Shown: positions 45,634 through 54,455, numbered from the stretch's first letter. The stretch: 64,000 bases of DNA from Enterococcus sp. ZJ1622 (GCF_011038845.1 NZ_JAAKDW010000006.1:152862-216861), one strand, 5' to 3'. The notes: generated by a model not told the origin, from the letters alone. Numbers and translations: made by a program.

Positions 45634-46584
45634 ATGACTGAAAGAATCTCATTAGAAAAAGAAGCTGTTTCATTCAGTGATGCAAATGCACCTCATCCAC
45701 GTATTTATGAATTAGATCCTGAAGAAGGCAGAGCTTTACTGGAAAAAGTCCAGGATTCTCCAGTAAGTAAAGCCTTGGTCGATATTGAAGATATGCTGAT
45801 CGACACAGGAGAATGGGGAAAAATCAATGTCCGTTTTGTGCGTCCGGAAAGCAACATCGAGAAGCTTCCGGTGATTTTTTATATCCATGGTGCTGGCTGG
45901 GTCTTCGGTAGCGCAGAAACACATGACAAATTGGTTCGGGAATTAGCCGTGCGAACGAATTCAGTCGTTGTTTTTCCAGAATACAGCCGCTCTCCTGAAG
46001 CGAAATATCCGACAGCGATCGAACAAAACTATTCGATCTTGCAGCAATTGGGAAATTTGGCAAAAACGAAGAACCTTGATCTAAATTATCTTACTGTAGC
46101 TGGCGATTCAGTTGGCGGGAATATGGCAACTGTCATGACGTTGCTGACCAAAAAACGCCACGGATTACCTATCCATAAACAGCTTTTGTATTATCCGGTC
46201 ACCGATGCGTCATTCGATACCGATTCATATCATGAATTTTCAGAGAATTATTTCCTGACGAAAGAAGGGATGATCTGGTTTTGGGACCAGTATACGACCG
46301 ATCAGAACGAGCGCGCAGAGATCACTGCCTCGCCATTGCGTGCTAGTCTGGATGAATTGGGAGGCCTACCCCCTGCCATGATCTTGACAGGGGAAGCGGA
46401 TGTCTTGCGCGATGAAGGAGAGGCATATGCGCGAAAACTTAGAGAAGCAGGCGTAGAAGTGACGCAAGTACGCTTCCAAGGGATCATCCATGATTTTGTG
46501 ATGGTCAATTCAATGGATCAGACAAAAGCCGCTCGAGCAGCAATGGCTCTTTCGACAAGCTGGCTCAGTGAACCAAGGAACTAA
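45634..46584 (+). CDS. Alpha/beta hydrolase, HSL-family acetyl-esterase type
   Basis: 316 residues. Oxyanion motif HGAGW (HGGGW-type), nucleophile Ser159 in GDSVGGN, later Asp and His (GEADVLRDEGEAYA, GIIHDFV) completing the triad. This is the hormone-sensitive-lipase group of small carboxylesterases. ATG 45634 follows GGGAGG; the frame is open upstream to 45592. No signal peptide, so cytoplasmic. Substrate unknown. Confidence 0.87.
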   Translation: MTERISLEKEAVSFSDANAPHPRIYELDPEEGRALLEKVQDSPVSKALVDIEDMLIDTGEWGKINVRFVRPESNIEKLPVIFYIHGAGWVFGSAETHDKLVRELAVRTNSVVVFPEYSRSPEAKYPTAIEQNYSILQQLGNLAKTKNLDLNYLTVAGDSVGGNMATVMTLLTKKRHGLPIHKQLLYYPVTDASFDTDSYHEFSENYFLTKEGMIWFWDQYTTDQNERAEITASPLRASLDELGGLPPAMILTGEADVLRDEGEAYARKLREAGVEVTQVRFQGIIHDFVMVNSMDQTKAARAAMALSTSWLSEPRN

Positions 46585-46756
46585 AAGAAGGAATCACTGT
46601 GCGATGGTTCAAATATTGAAGAAAAGCTTGAGATAGGACGAAGTGAGGTCCTGCCTCTTTTTGATTTTCTTGCGAAAAATAGCGAGTTTGACTAGTCAAC
46701 CGCATGATTTTGTTTTACAATTAAAAAGAAACGACAGAACAAAGGAGAACTAAAAA

Positions 46757-47386
46757 ATGGGCAAATTTCAAGTGATCGACCATCCATTGATTCAACACAA
46801 ACTAACTATCATTCGTGACAAAAACTGCGGAACAAAAGTTTTTCGTGAGGTTGTCGATGAAATCGCTATGCTGATGGCATATGAAGTATCACGTGATATG
46901 CCATTGGAAGATATCGTCATCGAAACACCAATCACTGAAACGACACAAAAAACATTATCCGGTAAGAAAGTCGCAATCATCCCCATCCTGCGTGCAGGAA
47001 TCGGAATGGTCGACGGTATCCTAGAACTTATCCCAGCAGCTAAAGTGGGTCATATCGGGTTGTACCGTGACGAAGAAACGCTTGAACCACATGAATATTT
47101 TGTGAAACTTCCTGAAGATATCGATGCACGTCAATTATTTGTCGTAGATCCGATGTTGGCAACAGGGGGCTCAGCGATCATGGCGATCGATGCGTTGAAA
47201 GAACGTGGCGCTTCAAACATCAAATTCGTTTGTCTTGTTGCAGCACCAGAAGGCGTAAAAGCTTTGCAAGAAGCACATCCTGATATCGATATCTATACAG
47301 CTTCTCTAGATGAAAAACTGAATGAACATGGCTATATCGTTCCTGGATTAGGTGACGCTGGCGATCGTCTATTCGGTACGAAGTAA
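46757..47386 (+). CDS. upp: Uracil phosphoribosyltransferase
   Basis: 209 residues. PRPP loop [11 protein letters not shown] and uracil-binding C-terminal [10 protein letters not shown] are clear. It makes UMP from uracil and PRPP. AAAGGAG precedes ATG 46757. A 12-bp perfect palindrome (TTGACTAGTCAA, 46688-46699) lies upstream. It ends at a terminator. Confidence 0.95.
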   Translation: MGKFQVIDHPLIQHKLTIIRDKNCGTKVFREVVDEIAMLMAYEVSRDMPLEDIVIETPITETTQKTLSGKKVAIIPILRAGIGMVDGILELIPAAKVGHIGLYRDEETLEPHEYFVKLPEDIDARQLFVVDPMLATGGSAIMAIDALKERGASNIKFVCLVAAPEGVKALQEAHPDIDIYTASLDEKLNEHGYIVPGLGDAGDRLFGTK

Positions 47387-47414
47387 GTAAAAACAACGTT
47401 ATCATCAAAAACAT

Positions 47415-47459
47415 TAAAAAACAGAGCCGGATCACGAATGATCGCAGCTCTGTTTTTTT
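47415..47459 (+). terminator. Terminator after upp
   Basis: ACAGAGC / GCTCTGT stem with inner imperfect pairing (GATC/GATC) and seven T. Confidence 0.8.
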
Positions 47460-47463
47460 GTCC

Positions 47464-47494
47464 AAAAAAAACCATCCCGAAACACAGAGATGGT
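47464..47494 (-). terminator. Terminator after DUF2187 gene (minus strand)
   Basis: On the minus strand GACCATC / GATGGTTTTTTT with 12-base loop; A run at its plus-strand left side. Confidence 0.7.
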
Positions 47495-47499
47495 CTAAG

Positions 47500-47742
47500 T
47501 CAAATCTTCTTTAGTTCTTTGTAATTAACAATCATTACACCTTTGCTTTGAGTCATCAAATTGGCGTTTTCTGCAGTTTCATCAATTTCAACAACAGCGG
47601 AATTTTTTAGTTGTTTTGAAATCGTTCCAGTTTGCGGTTTGCCATGAATCGTAAATGTCACGTGTGTATCGATCGTGAATTTTTCGCCATATTCCGACGG
47701 TACGATAGTTGTATCAAATTTTCCAAAAGTTGCCATTTTCAT
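47500..47742 (-). CDS. DUF2187-family small protein
   Basis: 80 residues, soluble, beta-rich, with the KOW-like pattern of DUF2187 (VTFTIHGKPQTGTISKQLKNSAVVEID). Found singly in many Firmicutes; no known function. It has its own terminator and AGGCAGG-like site before ATG. Confidence 0.75.
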   Translation of the reverse strand: MKMATFGKFDTTIVPSEYGEKFTIDTHVTFTIHGKPQTGTISKQLKNSAVVEIDETAENANLMTQSKGVMIVNYKELKKI

Positions 47743-47819
47743 AAAACCTGCCTTTCATATCAATTATACCACGTTTTATGAAAAAAATCATGAAATTACG
47801 TAAAAATTCTGATTTTCTC

Positions 47820-47848
47820 TTTACATTCTTAAGAAATGCGTTTATAAT
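47820..47848 (+). promoter_or_regulatory. Promoter of tRNA-Thr
   Basis: TTTACA - 17 bp - TATAAT, ending 13 bases before the tRNA. Confidence 0.8.
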
Positions 47849-47861
47849 TTCATTGAAAAGC

Positions 47862-47934
47862 GCCAGCTTAGCTCAGTTGGTAGAGCAACGCACTCGTAAC
47901 GCGTAGGTCGTAGGTTCGATCCCTATAGCTGGCA
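47862..47934 (+). tRNA. tRNA-Thr (anticodon CGU)
   Basis: Cloverleaf: acceptor GCCAGCT/AGCTGGC, D arm GCTC/GAGC, anticodon stem ACGCA..CGCGT with loop CTCGTAA (anticodon CGT, reads ACG), TTCGATC T loop, discriminator A. CCA is not encoded. The phage integrase lies just downstream, so the tRNA 3' end is the likely attachment site. Confidence 0.95.
47898..47934. other. Probable prophage attachment core (attL) in tRNA 3' half
   Basis: The prophage begins directly after an intact tRNA-Thr, with the integrase gene pointing towards it, the standard layout for integration into a tRNA 3' end. The exact core cannot be set because the right end (attR) lies outside the window. Confidence 0.55.
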
Positions 47935-47942
47935 TAAAAACT

Positions 47943-47983
47943 AAGAGATAAACGCTGTTGTATCAGTGTTTATCTCTTTTTTT
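47943..47983. terminator. Hairpin terminator between tRNA and integrase
   Basis: AAGAGATAAACGCTG / CAGTGTTTATCTCTT with T run; may serve both the tRNA and the minus-strand integrase. Confidence 0.75.
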
Positions 47984-48007
47984 GTGCCAAATGTGTGCCA
48001 AATGTAG

Positions 48008-49144
48008 TTATACTTTCATCAAATCATGAAAAACTTGCTTTATTTTTTCTTCCTCTCTTTCCTCAAGTTCCTTTACAGCATGACTATATGTTTCCATCGT
48101 CACTGCCAAATTTTTATGTCCTAGATGTTTTGAAACAGCCATAATATTAATTCCTTTAAAAATCAAAACTGAAGCATGAGTGTGTCTTAAACCGTGAATC
48201 GTGAGAGGTGTTTCAATCGATAACTGTTTAAGCAACTCTTTCAATTTCTTGTTTACTGCGTTGTTGGAAATTAAGCCTTCTTTTGCATTATAAAACACAA
48301 AATCATGTTTAGGAACAATATCTAATTTTTCAAAGAGTTCTAATTGCTTTTGCTTGAAATCAGAAATTATAGAAACCATTTCTGAATCTAAAGGAACTTT
48401 TCTAATTGATTGAATATTTTTAGTAGGACAAAAATCGTTTTTATCTTGATAATCCCAGGCTCTATCAATTGAAATTATCCCTTTATTTAAATCCACACGA
48501 TCCCAAGTGAGACCTAATAATTCAGCAAACCTCATACCAGTTGCTCCTGCTACAAGAATCATGAACCGTGAAGCGAAACGAGGGTCTAGTTTTTCTTTTG
48601 CCAAACTCATTAATTTCTGAAACTCTTCATAATTTAAGAACTTATCTTGTTCTTTAACTCCAGGAGATTTCCCCTTTATTACCGCTTTTTTAGTGAAATC
48701 ATACGGAATGACTCCTTCATCAATAGCATTAATTAGACTCGCCCTAATATGTATATTCAAACGTTCTACTGATGCGTCAGCGTGTGTTTCTGCAAATGTA
48801 TTTAACCGTTGTTGATATTTTGTTCTGGTAAGTGTTTTAAGCGTATCATGTGGAAAATATTTTTTTATATTCATTAATGTATTTTCGTATTTACGAAAAG
48901 TTATATTAGTGACTTTTCCTTTTTTGTACACATCGATCCATTGTTTAAAATGATCGTACAAGCTAATATCTGAGTTTGTGACTTTTAAACCTTTAGCCAG
49001 TTTTAATTCTATGTCAGCGGCTTCTGCAATAGCATCTTTCTTTTTATAAAATCCGCTTTTTCTTAATTTTTTATATTTCCCATTTTCATCTTTATATGAA
49101 ATTTCATATTGCCAACTATTGCCACGCTTTACAAATCTTGCCAT
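48008..49144 (-). CDS. int: Phage tyrosine integrase
   Basis: 378 residues from ATG 49144 (the frame extends to a TTG at 49174). N-terminal AP2-like arm-binding domain (MARFVKRGNSWQYEISYKD), SAM-like core-binding region, then a catalytic domain with Arg in GATGMRFAELLGL, HGLRHTH, and LGHKNLAVTMETYSH with the nucleophile Tyr. It integrates and excises the prophage at the neighbouring tRNA-Thr. Confidence 0.93.
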   Translation of the reverse strand: MARFVKRGNSWQYEISYKDENGKYKKLRKSGFYKKKDAIAEAADIELKLAKGLKVTNSDISLYDHFKQWIDVYKKGKVTNITFRKYENTLMNIKKYFPHDTLKTLTRTKYQQRLNTFAETHADASVERLNIHIRASLINAIDEGVIPYDFTKKAVIKGKSPGVKEQDKFLNYEEFQKLMSLAKEKLDPRFASRFMILVAGATGMRFAELLGLTWDRVDLNKGIISIDRAWDYQDKNDFCPTKNIQSIRKVPLDSEMVSIISDFKQKQLELFEKLDIVPKHDFVFYNAKEGLISNNAVNKKLKELLKQLSIETPLTIHGLRHTHASVLIFKGINIMAVSKHLGHKNLAVTMETYSHAVKELEEREEEKIKQVFHDLMKV

Positions 49145-49284
49145 GATTGAATCAGCTCTCTTTCTCTGATACAATAGGCATTGTAAATAAGCCTATTGTG
49201 TAGGTTAGTTTTTTCTTAGAACACGCTCGCTATGGTCGGTGGGGCGTGTTTTTAATCTTACAAGAGATACTAACGAGTCAAAAT

Positions 49285-49605
49285 CTAGCCTTTGTTTCTG
49301 TACAATAAAATATTTTGGATAGCTTTTCTTTCTGCATCTTCCTTATTTTTTCTTATCCATCTATTGATAGAAAAGGCATCGATTAATGCCCATGGGCCAG
49401 AAATAATCAATCCGAAAAAAGTTAAGGTTAAAATTGTCATTATAATTGCTGTTCCGGTTTTTCCCATGTAATAACGATGACCACCTAAAGTACCAGTAAA
49501 CCACCATAAAAGCCAAGCAACAACACTACTTTTACTGTTTTTTTCAACTTCTGAGTTGACTAAGATTCTTTCATTAGTAGATAATTCCGCTAAATATTGT
49601 TCCAT
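49285..49605 (-). CDS. TM2-domain membrane protein in lysogeny module
   Basis: 106 residues. TM2 domain with two membrane segments: VVAWLLWWFTGTLGGHRYYMG and a second after a short turn, ending PWALIDAF. AGTGAGGA precedes ATG 49605. Minus strand, transcribed with the repressor side, so it is expressed in the lysogen. TM2 proteins at this position are often phage cargo, perhaps superinfection exclusion (inference). Confidence 0.8.
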   Translation of the reverse strand: MEQYLAELSTNERILVNSEVEKNSKSSVVAWLLWWFTGTLGGHRYYMGKTGTAIIMTILTLTFFGLIISGPWALIDAFSINRWIRKNKEDAERKAIQNILLYRNKG

Positions 49606-49697
49606 TTAAATATTCCTCACTTCTTGTTATAATATATTTGTGATCTCAGAAATGAGGTATGAGTCCGTGTGCCAGCACGGGCTTTTTTGTGAAAAAT

Positions 49698-50531
49698 TTA
49701 CGCGCTAATAAATTGAGTTTGATAGATAACTGATGATGCTATTATTTCTTTTACCTTATCTGACATAATGCTTTTAGTATAGTTTGTATAAGTATCGACT
49801 ATGATTAGAGCAGTTTCATAGTCTAAAGCTTTTATTCCTTGAAATATGTTTGTATGAAAATAATAATAGTTAAAAGAAGAAAGATGGTTGATTACTTCAC
49901 ATATAGTTGTATCATCATAATCTCGATAATCTAAAATTAACTTTAAAGCAAAGTTTTTATTCATATCTAAATTAAATACTAAATAATTTTTAAGTCTCAT
50001 CAGTAAATTAGCGTATGAGCATTCAAATTTAAAACACAATCCAGCAAATGTTGGTTTTGTTTTCATTTCCTCAGCTATTGACTTGTCAGAAATCATCATC
50101 ACAGAAGCTAAGACATCCGCTTCTGTTTCAGAACGTTTATCTCCAGGAGCTGGAATTGTTTTTGCACTGAAAAATATTTTGTCTATTTTTCCCTTTTCTA
50201 AATGTAAAAAACCATGAGCTATTTCATGTAAAGTTGTGAAATGTTGTCTTCCAGAATTGTGTGTATGGTTCTTATTTACAATAATGGAGACAACACCATC
50301 AATTAACCTGGTTCTTCCAGATATAAATTTTGATGCTGTGTCACCATAGTCATAATATAAAATTTCGTAGCCTAATTTTTCTATACAATACTTAACATAA
50401 TGGTGCCATCTCAAATCTTTTATTTGGAGTTTAAAATACTCACCTACTTTAGTTTGCAGTGGCAATACGTATGATGTAATTTCTAAATATTCATCTTTTG
50501 TTAGTTCCTCATTTCTATTTATATATTTCAA
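49698..50531 (-). CDS. ImmA/IrrE-type metallopeptidase
   Basis: 277 residues with the zincin motif HEIAH at His102-His106 (TLHEIAHGFLHLEKG) and a later acidic ligand (KRSETEADVLASVMM). In ICEBs1 and many phages such proteins cleave the adjacent repressor on DNA damage. It follows the repressor by 3 bases on the minus strand. The C-terminal 100 residues are helical and unlike typical ImmA. Confidence 0.85.
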   Translation of the reverse strand: MKYINRNEELTKDEYLEITSYVLPLQTKVGEYFKLQIKDLRWHHYVKYCIEKLGYEILYYDYGDTASKFISGRTRLIDGVVSIIVNKNHTHNSGRQHFTTLHEIAHGFLHLEKGKIDKIFFSAKTIPAPGDKRSETEADVLASVMMISDKSIAEEMKTKPTFAGLCFKFECSYANLLMRLKNYLVFNLDMNKNFALKLILDYRDYDDTTICEVINHLSSFNYYYFHTNIFQGIKALDYETALIIVDTYTNYTKSIMSDKVKEIIASSVIYQTQFISA

Positions 50532-50534
50532 ATC

Positions 50535-50897
50535 TTAGTTCCCACCCTTACGATTACGAATTTGTTCTCTTGCTAATTTTTCCGCGAATTCAATCTGTCT
50601 TCTAACTTCCTCCATATCTTCTGGAGACATGTCGGTATCGTCCATTCGGTAATAAACCAATGGATCAAGCTCCTCCTCAATGTTTTTATCTAATGGAGTA
50701 GGGATATCCGTGCGTCCTAATAAATAATCAGTAGTGACATTAAAATAATCAGCAACTAATTGTAAATTATGACCCCCTGGAGTTTTTCTTTTCCATGCAT
50801 ATAAAGTATTTTTCCCCAGTCCAATTTTTTCTTCGAGCTTATTAATGGAAATACCTTGCTTGTCGCAAAGATATTTAAGTCTATCAAAAGCTGTCAT
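50535..50897 (-). CDS. CI-like phage repressor
   Basis: 120 residues with an XRE helix-turn-helix (ISINKLEEKIGLGKNTLYAW) and an acidic C-terminal tail. There is no peptidase S24 part, so induction is probably through ImmA cleavage. Upstream lies a 300-base operator region shared with the Cro-like gene. Confidence 0.88.
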   Translation of the reverse strand: MTAFDRLKYLCDKQGISINKLEEKIGLGKNTLYAWKRKTPGGHNLQLVADYFNVTTDYLLGRTDIPTPLDKNIEEELDPLVYYRMDDTDMSPEDMEEVRRQIEFAEKLAREQIRNRKGGN

Positions 50898-50929
50898 AAA
50901 AGCCTTCCTCTCTTACTCCTAGAAAAAAG

Positions 50930-51150
50930 TTAAACTTTATGCTAAAAATCCATTGACAATTAAACTTAAGTTTTATATACTTTTTTCGTAAGCTAGTTAT
51001 TAAGTTTCAAACAAAAACTAAAGAGAACCAATAAAAAATAAACAATTTCACGGTCGCCAAACTTAGAAATGTTGATTTATGGTTTTTTTAGGGTTATTTA
51101 ACTATGCATTGATTTTAAACTATAGTTTAAACCATGTCAACACATAGTTT
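50930..51150. promoter_or_regulatory. Lysogeny switch: face-to-face promoters with operators in their spacers
   Basis: Plus-strand promoter TTGACA (50953-50958) - 17 bp - TATACT (50976-50981), spacer TTAAACTTAAGTTTTA (50960-50975). Minus-strand promoter TTGACA (51140-51135) - 17 bp - TAAAAT (51117-51112), with perfect palindrome TTAAACTATAGTTTAA (51115-51130) across its spacer and the end of its -10. Half sites at about 50930 (TTAAACTTT) and 51144 (TAGTTTA). The two transcripts run into each other. Confidence 0.75.
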
Positions 51151-51198
51151 AGAAAAAAGCTTAATAACTAGTTGAATAATAAAAAAGGAGGAATCGGG

Positions 51199-51408
51199 AT
51201 GCTTATTACAGATTTCAAAGAAATAGTGTTGATTCAAATGGATCGGCAAAACAAGACTTGGAAGCAACTATCTCAAATCATAGGTAAGTCCCCAACTTAC
51301 ACAAAACAAGTAGTTTCCAGAATACAAGATGGGCCAAATGCTAGAAAATACCGTCAAATGATTGCTGCTGAATTGGGAATTGTTTATGCAGGGGAGGAAA
51401 ACAAATGA
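51199..51408 (+). CDS. Cro-like small DNA-binding protein
   Basis: 69 residues from ATG 51199 (AAAGGAGG 7 bases before; frame open from 51172). Helical, with a weak HTH (TWKQLSQIIGKSPTYTKQVV). Its place, first in the rightward operon opposite the CI-like repressor, indicates the Cro role. It overlaps the antirepressor start by 4 bases. Confidence 0.75.
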   Translation: MLITDFKEIVLIQMDRQNKTWKQLSQIIGKSPTYTKQVVSRIQDGPNARKYRQMIAAELGIVYAGEENK

Positions 51409-52109
51409 AAGAACTAATCAAAGTAACAACAAACGAGAACAACGAACAGTTAGTAAGCGCGAGAGAACTTCACGAATTTTTAGAAGTATCCGAAAGATAT
51501 TCAAGTTGGTTTGAACGAATGTTGAAGTATGGATTTAGTGAAGGTGAAGATTTTGTAGGGTGTAAAGTTTTTAACACCCTAGCGAGACGAGAACTTCAAG
51601 ACCATATTTTGAAGTTAGATATGGCAAAAGAAATTTCTATGATTCAACGATCAGAGAAAGGAAAGTTAGCTAGGCAGTATTTTCTTCAAGTGGAAAAAGC
51701 ATGGAATAGCGAAGAAATGATCTTAATGCGAAGCCGGCAAATCCTTGAGAGAAAGATAGAGACGTTACAACTTGAAAATGAAGAAATGAAACCCAAAGCA
51801 TTATTTGCCGATTCAGTTAGTGCGAGTTACACAAGTATCTTGGTTGGTGATTTAGCAAAGTTAATCAAACAGAACGGTGTAGATATAGGTGCAGGACGTT
51901 TGTTCAAATGGTTACGGGAAAAGGGTTATCTCATCAAGCGCAAAGGTACCGACTGGAACATGCCTACTCAAAAATCAATGGAACTTGAGTTGTTTGAAGT
52001 GAAAGAAACGGTTGTTTCTCATTCAGATGGTCATACCTCAATTAATAAAACACCTAAAGTGACAGGCAAAGGACAAATTTACTTTGTAAATAAGTTTTTA
52101 AAAAGCTAA
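51405..52109 (+). CDS. Phage antirepressor (AntA/AntB + KilAC)
   Basis: 234 residues. N-terminal AntA/AntB domain (LVSARELHEFLEVSERYSSW, about 18-85), coiled-coil link, C-terminal KilAC/ANT domain (VGDLAKLIKQNGVDIGAGRLFKWLREKGYL). Antirepressors of this type bind or displace the phage repressor and promote lytic growth. Start overlaps the Cro-like gene. Confidence 0.9.
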   Translation: MKELIKVTTNENNEQLVSARELHEFLEVSERYSSWFERMLKYGFSEGEDFVGCKVFNTLARRELQDHILKLDMAKEISMIQRSEKGKLARQYFLQVEKAWNSEEMILMRSRQILERKIETLQLENEEMKPKALFADSVSASYTSILVGDLAKLIKQNGVDIGAGRLFKWLREKGYLIKRKGTDWNMPTQKSMELELFEVKETVVSHSDGHTSINKTPKVTGKGQIYFVNKFLKS

Positions 52110-52150
52110 TTTTATTAGCTTACAAATAATTGAGAGGGAGGAAGAAACGG

Positions 52151-52318
52151 ATGTTCGGTAGATTTAATCAAAGAAGTAAGAAGGCTATCAAACGAAATGG
52201 CTACCTAAAATATTTAAAAAGGAAACACGATTACGCCAAATGCGCTTGGTGCAATCGTGTTATAAGAAAAAATTCAAATTATTGTTGTTGGTGTGGTAAT
52301 ACTAATCTGGAAAAATAG
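52151..52318 (+). CDS. Small basic zinc-ribbon phage protein
   Basis: 55 residues from ATG 52151 (GGGAGG upstream). Basic N-terminus and a two-pair zinc ribbon CAWC...CCWC. Its 3' end overlaps the convergent minus-strand DUF2321 gene by 17 bases. Function unknown. Confidence 0.65.
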   Translation: MFGRFNQRSKKAIKRNGYLKYLKRKHDYAKCAWCNRVIRKNSNYCCWCGNTNLEK

Positions 52319-52784
52319 ATTTTTTAACAGATTCAGAAATTACATCAACTATCAAATTGTACATTCCGGTTTTAACAACTTGTCCCATCTTTGCAAAATA
52401 GATTTTAAATTTTGCTTCAGCGATAGGAGTTTTCGGAGTTTCGACTAACAAATCAGGGATAGACGCTTTTATCGCAATCTTCTCAGGTTCACTTAATTCG
52501 GTATCGAGCGCAATTAGCTCAGCTGCATTATCCAATATTGTTTGTATCCAAGGGTGAGGCTTTCCGCATTTAGAACAATACGATGGTAAACTCGCTGTTC
52601 TTTTTCCGATATACATTATTTCCTCATTTTCATACCATCCGGGGATTGGAGCGTGACAATTTTGACATGTGGATATTACTTGTAAACCGCATTTAGAACA
52701 AAATTCGTCTGGATCGGACGGGGAAATGCTAGTGACACTCAACTGATGACCATTTAAGCATACTTTTTGGTACTTTTGTGCCAT
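52302..52784 (-). CDS. DUF2321-family zinc-ribbon protein, minus-strand cargo
   Basis: 160 residues, three Cys pairs (CLNGH, FCSKCGL, TCQNCHAPIPGW, YCSKCGKPHPW), then a helical part with a hydrophobic end. It matches the DUF2321 pattern (from memory). It is transcribed against the early operon and has AGGTAG-like site and spacing of its own, so it is probably expressed in the lysogen as cargo. Function unknown. Confidence 0.75.
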   Translation of the reverse strand: MAQKYQKVCLNGHQLSVTSISPSDPDEFCSKCGLQVISTCQNCHAPIPGWYENEEIMYIGKRTASLPSYCSKCGKPHPWIQTILDNAAELIALDTELSEPEKIAIKASIPDLLVETPKTPIAEAKFKIYFAKMGQVVKTGMYNLIVDVISESVKKSIFPD

Positions 52785-52866
52785 ATATTTTCACTACCTT
52801 TAAATTAATTATTTCAGTAGACCACTTACTGATAAGAGAATTATATCAAAAAGGAGAGATATACAA

Positions 52867-53574
52867 ATGACGAATTTAGTAATTATGAAAGACCAACAAG
52901 CAGTAACGACAAGTCTACAAGTTGCTGAAACATTTGAAAAGAATCACCAACATGTATTACGTGATTTAGATAATTTAAAAGAGGGTGTCCAAAATTGGAC
53001 AGACCTATTTTATGAAGACACCTATATCCATCCGCAAAACAAACAAGAATATCGTCAAATAATTATGAATCGTGATGGATTTACATTGCTTGCTATGGGA
53101 TTTACCGGAAAGAAAGCATTGCAGTTTAAATTGCAGTATATAAACGCATTCAATGAAATGGAAAAAACAATAAAAGAGAAATCAGTATCCATTCCAACTA
53201 CAAAAAGAGGATTGGCACTACTAGCTTTAGAAGCAAGTGAGGAAACTAATCAACGAGTGGATGCCATTGAACAAGAAGTTTTCGATTTAAAAGAAAATCA
53301 GCCATTGCCACAAGGTGAATACAGCATTATTTCTTCTCGAATTAATAAAAGAGTCTACGAAGTAGCGGATGCTTACTCAATAAATCGCTCGGATCGTAAA
53401 ACTATCGGGTTACTCTTCAAAGATATAAACGGTGGAGTCAAAAAGATTTCAGGTGTAGGGGCTCGTACTCAATTGAGAGCTAAACACTATGAAAAGGTTA
53501 TGGAATTTATTAATAGTTGGGAACCGTCTAGTGTAACGAAGTTCGAATTAAGACAAACAAGAATGGATGTTTAG
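52867..53574 (+). CDS. Rha-family regulator with C-terminal ORF6C-like domain (copy 1)
   Basis: 235 residues. Rha domain at about 5-95 (VTTSLQVAETFEKNHQHVLRD, ...NRDGFTLLAMGFTGKKAL) and a C-terminal ORF6C-like part. Rha proteins interfere with some phages and act as antirepressor-like regulators. It begins ATATCAAAAAGGAGAGA, the same leader as the second Rha gene at 55523. Confidence 0.85.
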   Translation: MTNLVIMKDQQAVTTSLQVAETFEKNHQHVLRDLDNLKEGVQNWTDLFYEDTYIHPQNKQEYRQIIMNRDGFTLLAMGFTGKKALQFKLQYINAFNEMEKTIKEKSVSIPTTKRGLALLALEASEETNQRVDAIEQEVFDLKENQPLPQGEYSIISSRINKRVYEVADAYSINRSDRKTIGLLFKDINGGVKKISGVGARTQLRAKHYEKVMEFINSWEPSSVTKFELRQTRMDV

Positions 53575-53586
53575 GAGGAGTTAGTT

Positions 53587-53787
53587 ATGTCACAAGATTT
53601 CATTTTAAAAGTTCGTGTGGCGTTAGCCAAACATGATAAAAGCCAAGCATGGTTGGCAGATAAAATTAATATTTCGAGAGCTTATATGTCTGACATTATG
53701 AATGGGCGTAGAAAGCCTGATAGACAGGTTAAACAGGTTAAACCAATTGAGGCAGCTATTGCTGAATTAGAAAAGGAGGAAATTTAG
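53587..53787 (+). CDS. XRE-family HTH protein
   Basis: 66 residues, nearly all helix-turn-helix (KSQAWLADKINISRAYMSDIMNGRRKP). AGGAGG precedes ATG. Small phage transcription regulator of the early operon. Confidence 0.85.
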   Translation: MSQDFILKVRVALAKHDKSQAWLADKINISRAYMSDIMNGRRKPDRQVKQVKPIEAAIAELEKEEI

Positions 53788-54117
53788 TTGAGTCAACAAA
53801 TAGAAGCATTGGTAACAATCCAAATTCCTAGCGAAATGGTTCTTGTTGAAAAAACTCAATTCGAAGAACTTAAAGCGAATGACCTTCGAGGAAAAATGTT
53901 TACTATGAAAGACTTTGTATCCAGAACAAATCGTTCTGCTAAATGGTTAAAAGATAATATTTTGAATAATCCAAGTTTAATTAAAAAATTAGATGTTGAG
54001 AATGGCGGATTTGTATATTATCCAGTTTCTCAGAGTGATCGCTGGCTTTTTAAAGCAACAGGGATGATTGAATTTATTGAAAATGAACTATGGAAGTATT
54101 TAGGGGGTGCTAAATAA
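53788..54117 (+). CDS. DUF771-family phage protein
   Basis: 109 residues from TTG 53788 with AAGGAGG upstream. DUF771 pattern: N-terminal strand-rich stretch, then an excisionase-like winged helix (FTMKDFVSRTNRSAKWLKDNIL). Common in early regions of Gram-positive phages; probably DNA binding. Confidence 0.8.
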   Translation: MSQQIEALVTIQIPSEMVLVEKTQFEELKANDLRGKMFTMKDFVSRTNRSAKWLKDNILNNPSLIKKLDVENGGFVYYPVSQSDRWLFKATGMIEFIENELWKYLGGAK

Positions 54118-54119
54118 AA

Positions 54120-54305
54120 ATGTACACATTTCAACAAGAACATCAAATTCTAGGTCTGATTAAACAGCGTAGAAAACAATTGCAAGAAGATCGTGCAGCG
54201 CTTAGAAAAGCCGATGAGCTTTCAGATAGACAAGCAGAGCTTATTGCGACGGAGCTTGAAGATTTGCGGATGTTAGAAATCAAAAATAGAGAGGTAAGGT
54301 TATGA
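54120..54305 (+). CDS. Small helical phage protein
   Basis: 61 residues, strongly helical and charged (Arg/Glu/Leu), coiled-coil-like. In an unbroken chain of early genes; stop overlaps the next start (ATGA). No known function. Confidence 0.55.
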   Translation: MYTFQQEHQILGLIKQRRKQLQEDRAALRKADELSDRQAELIATELEDLRMLEIKNREVRL

Positions 54306-54451
54306 CTAAATTAGACGCATTAGTGATGGGTTTGATTATAGCAATGTTAATATCCATTACTCATTTTAATCTGACTATGGGCGTTATCTTCGGAATAATG
54401 TTGTTTTTAATTAATTGCGCGGATACAAAAAAGCCAGCCGGGAGGGACTGA
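54302..54451 (+). CDS. Small membrane protein (49 aa)
   Basis: 49 residues: MTKLDALVMG then a two-part hydrophobic region (about 8-42) and a short polar tail. Overlaps the preceding gene by 4 bases with GAGAGGTAAGGT as ribosome site, so it is probably translated. Unknown function. Confidence 0.55.
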   Translation: MTKLDALVMGLIIAMLISITHFNLTMGVIFGIMLFLINCADTKKPAGRD

Positions 54452-54455
54452 CTAG

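Noticed and set aside
46688..46699. Palindrome TTGACTAGTCAA as an upp operator or -35
   Set aside because: The nearest -10-like TACAAT is 22 bases away, too far; a 12-bp palindrome alone is weak evidence.
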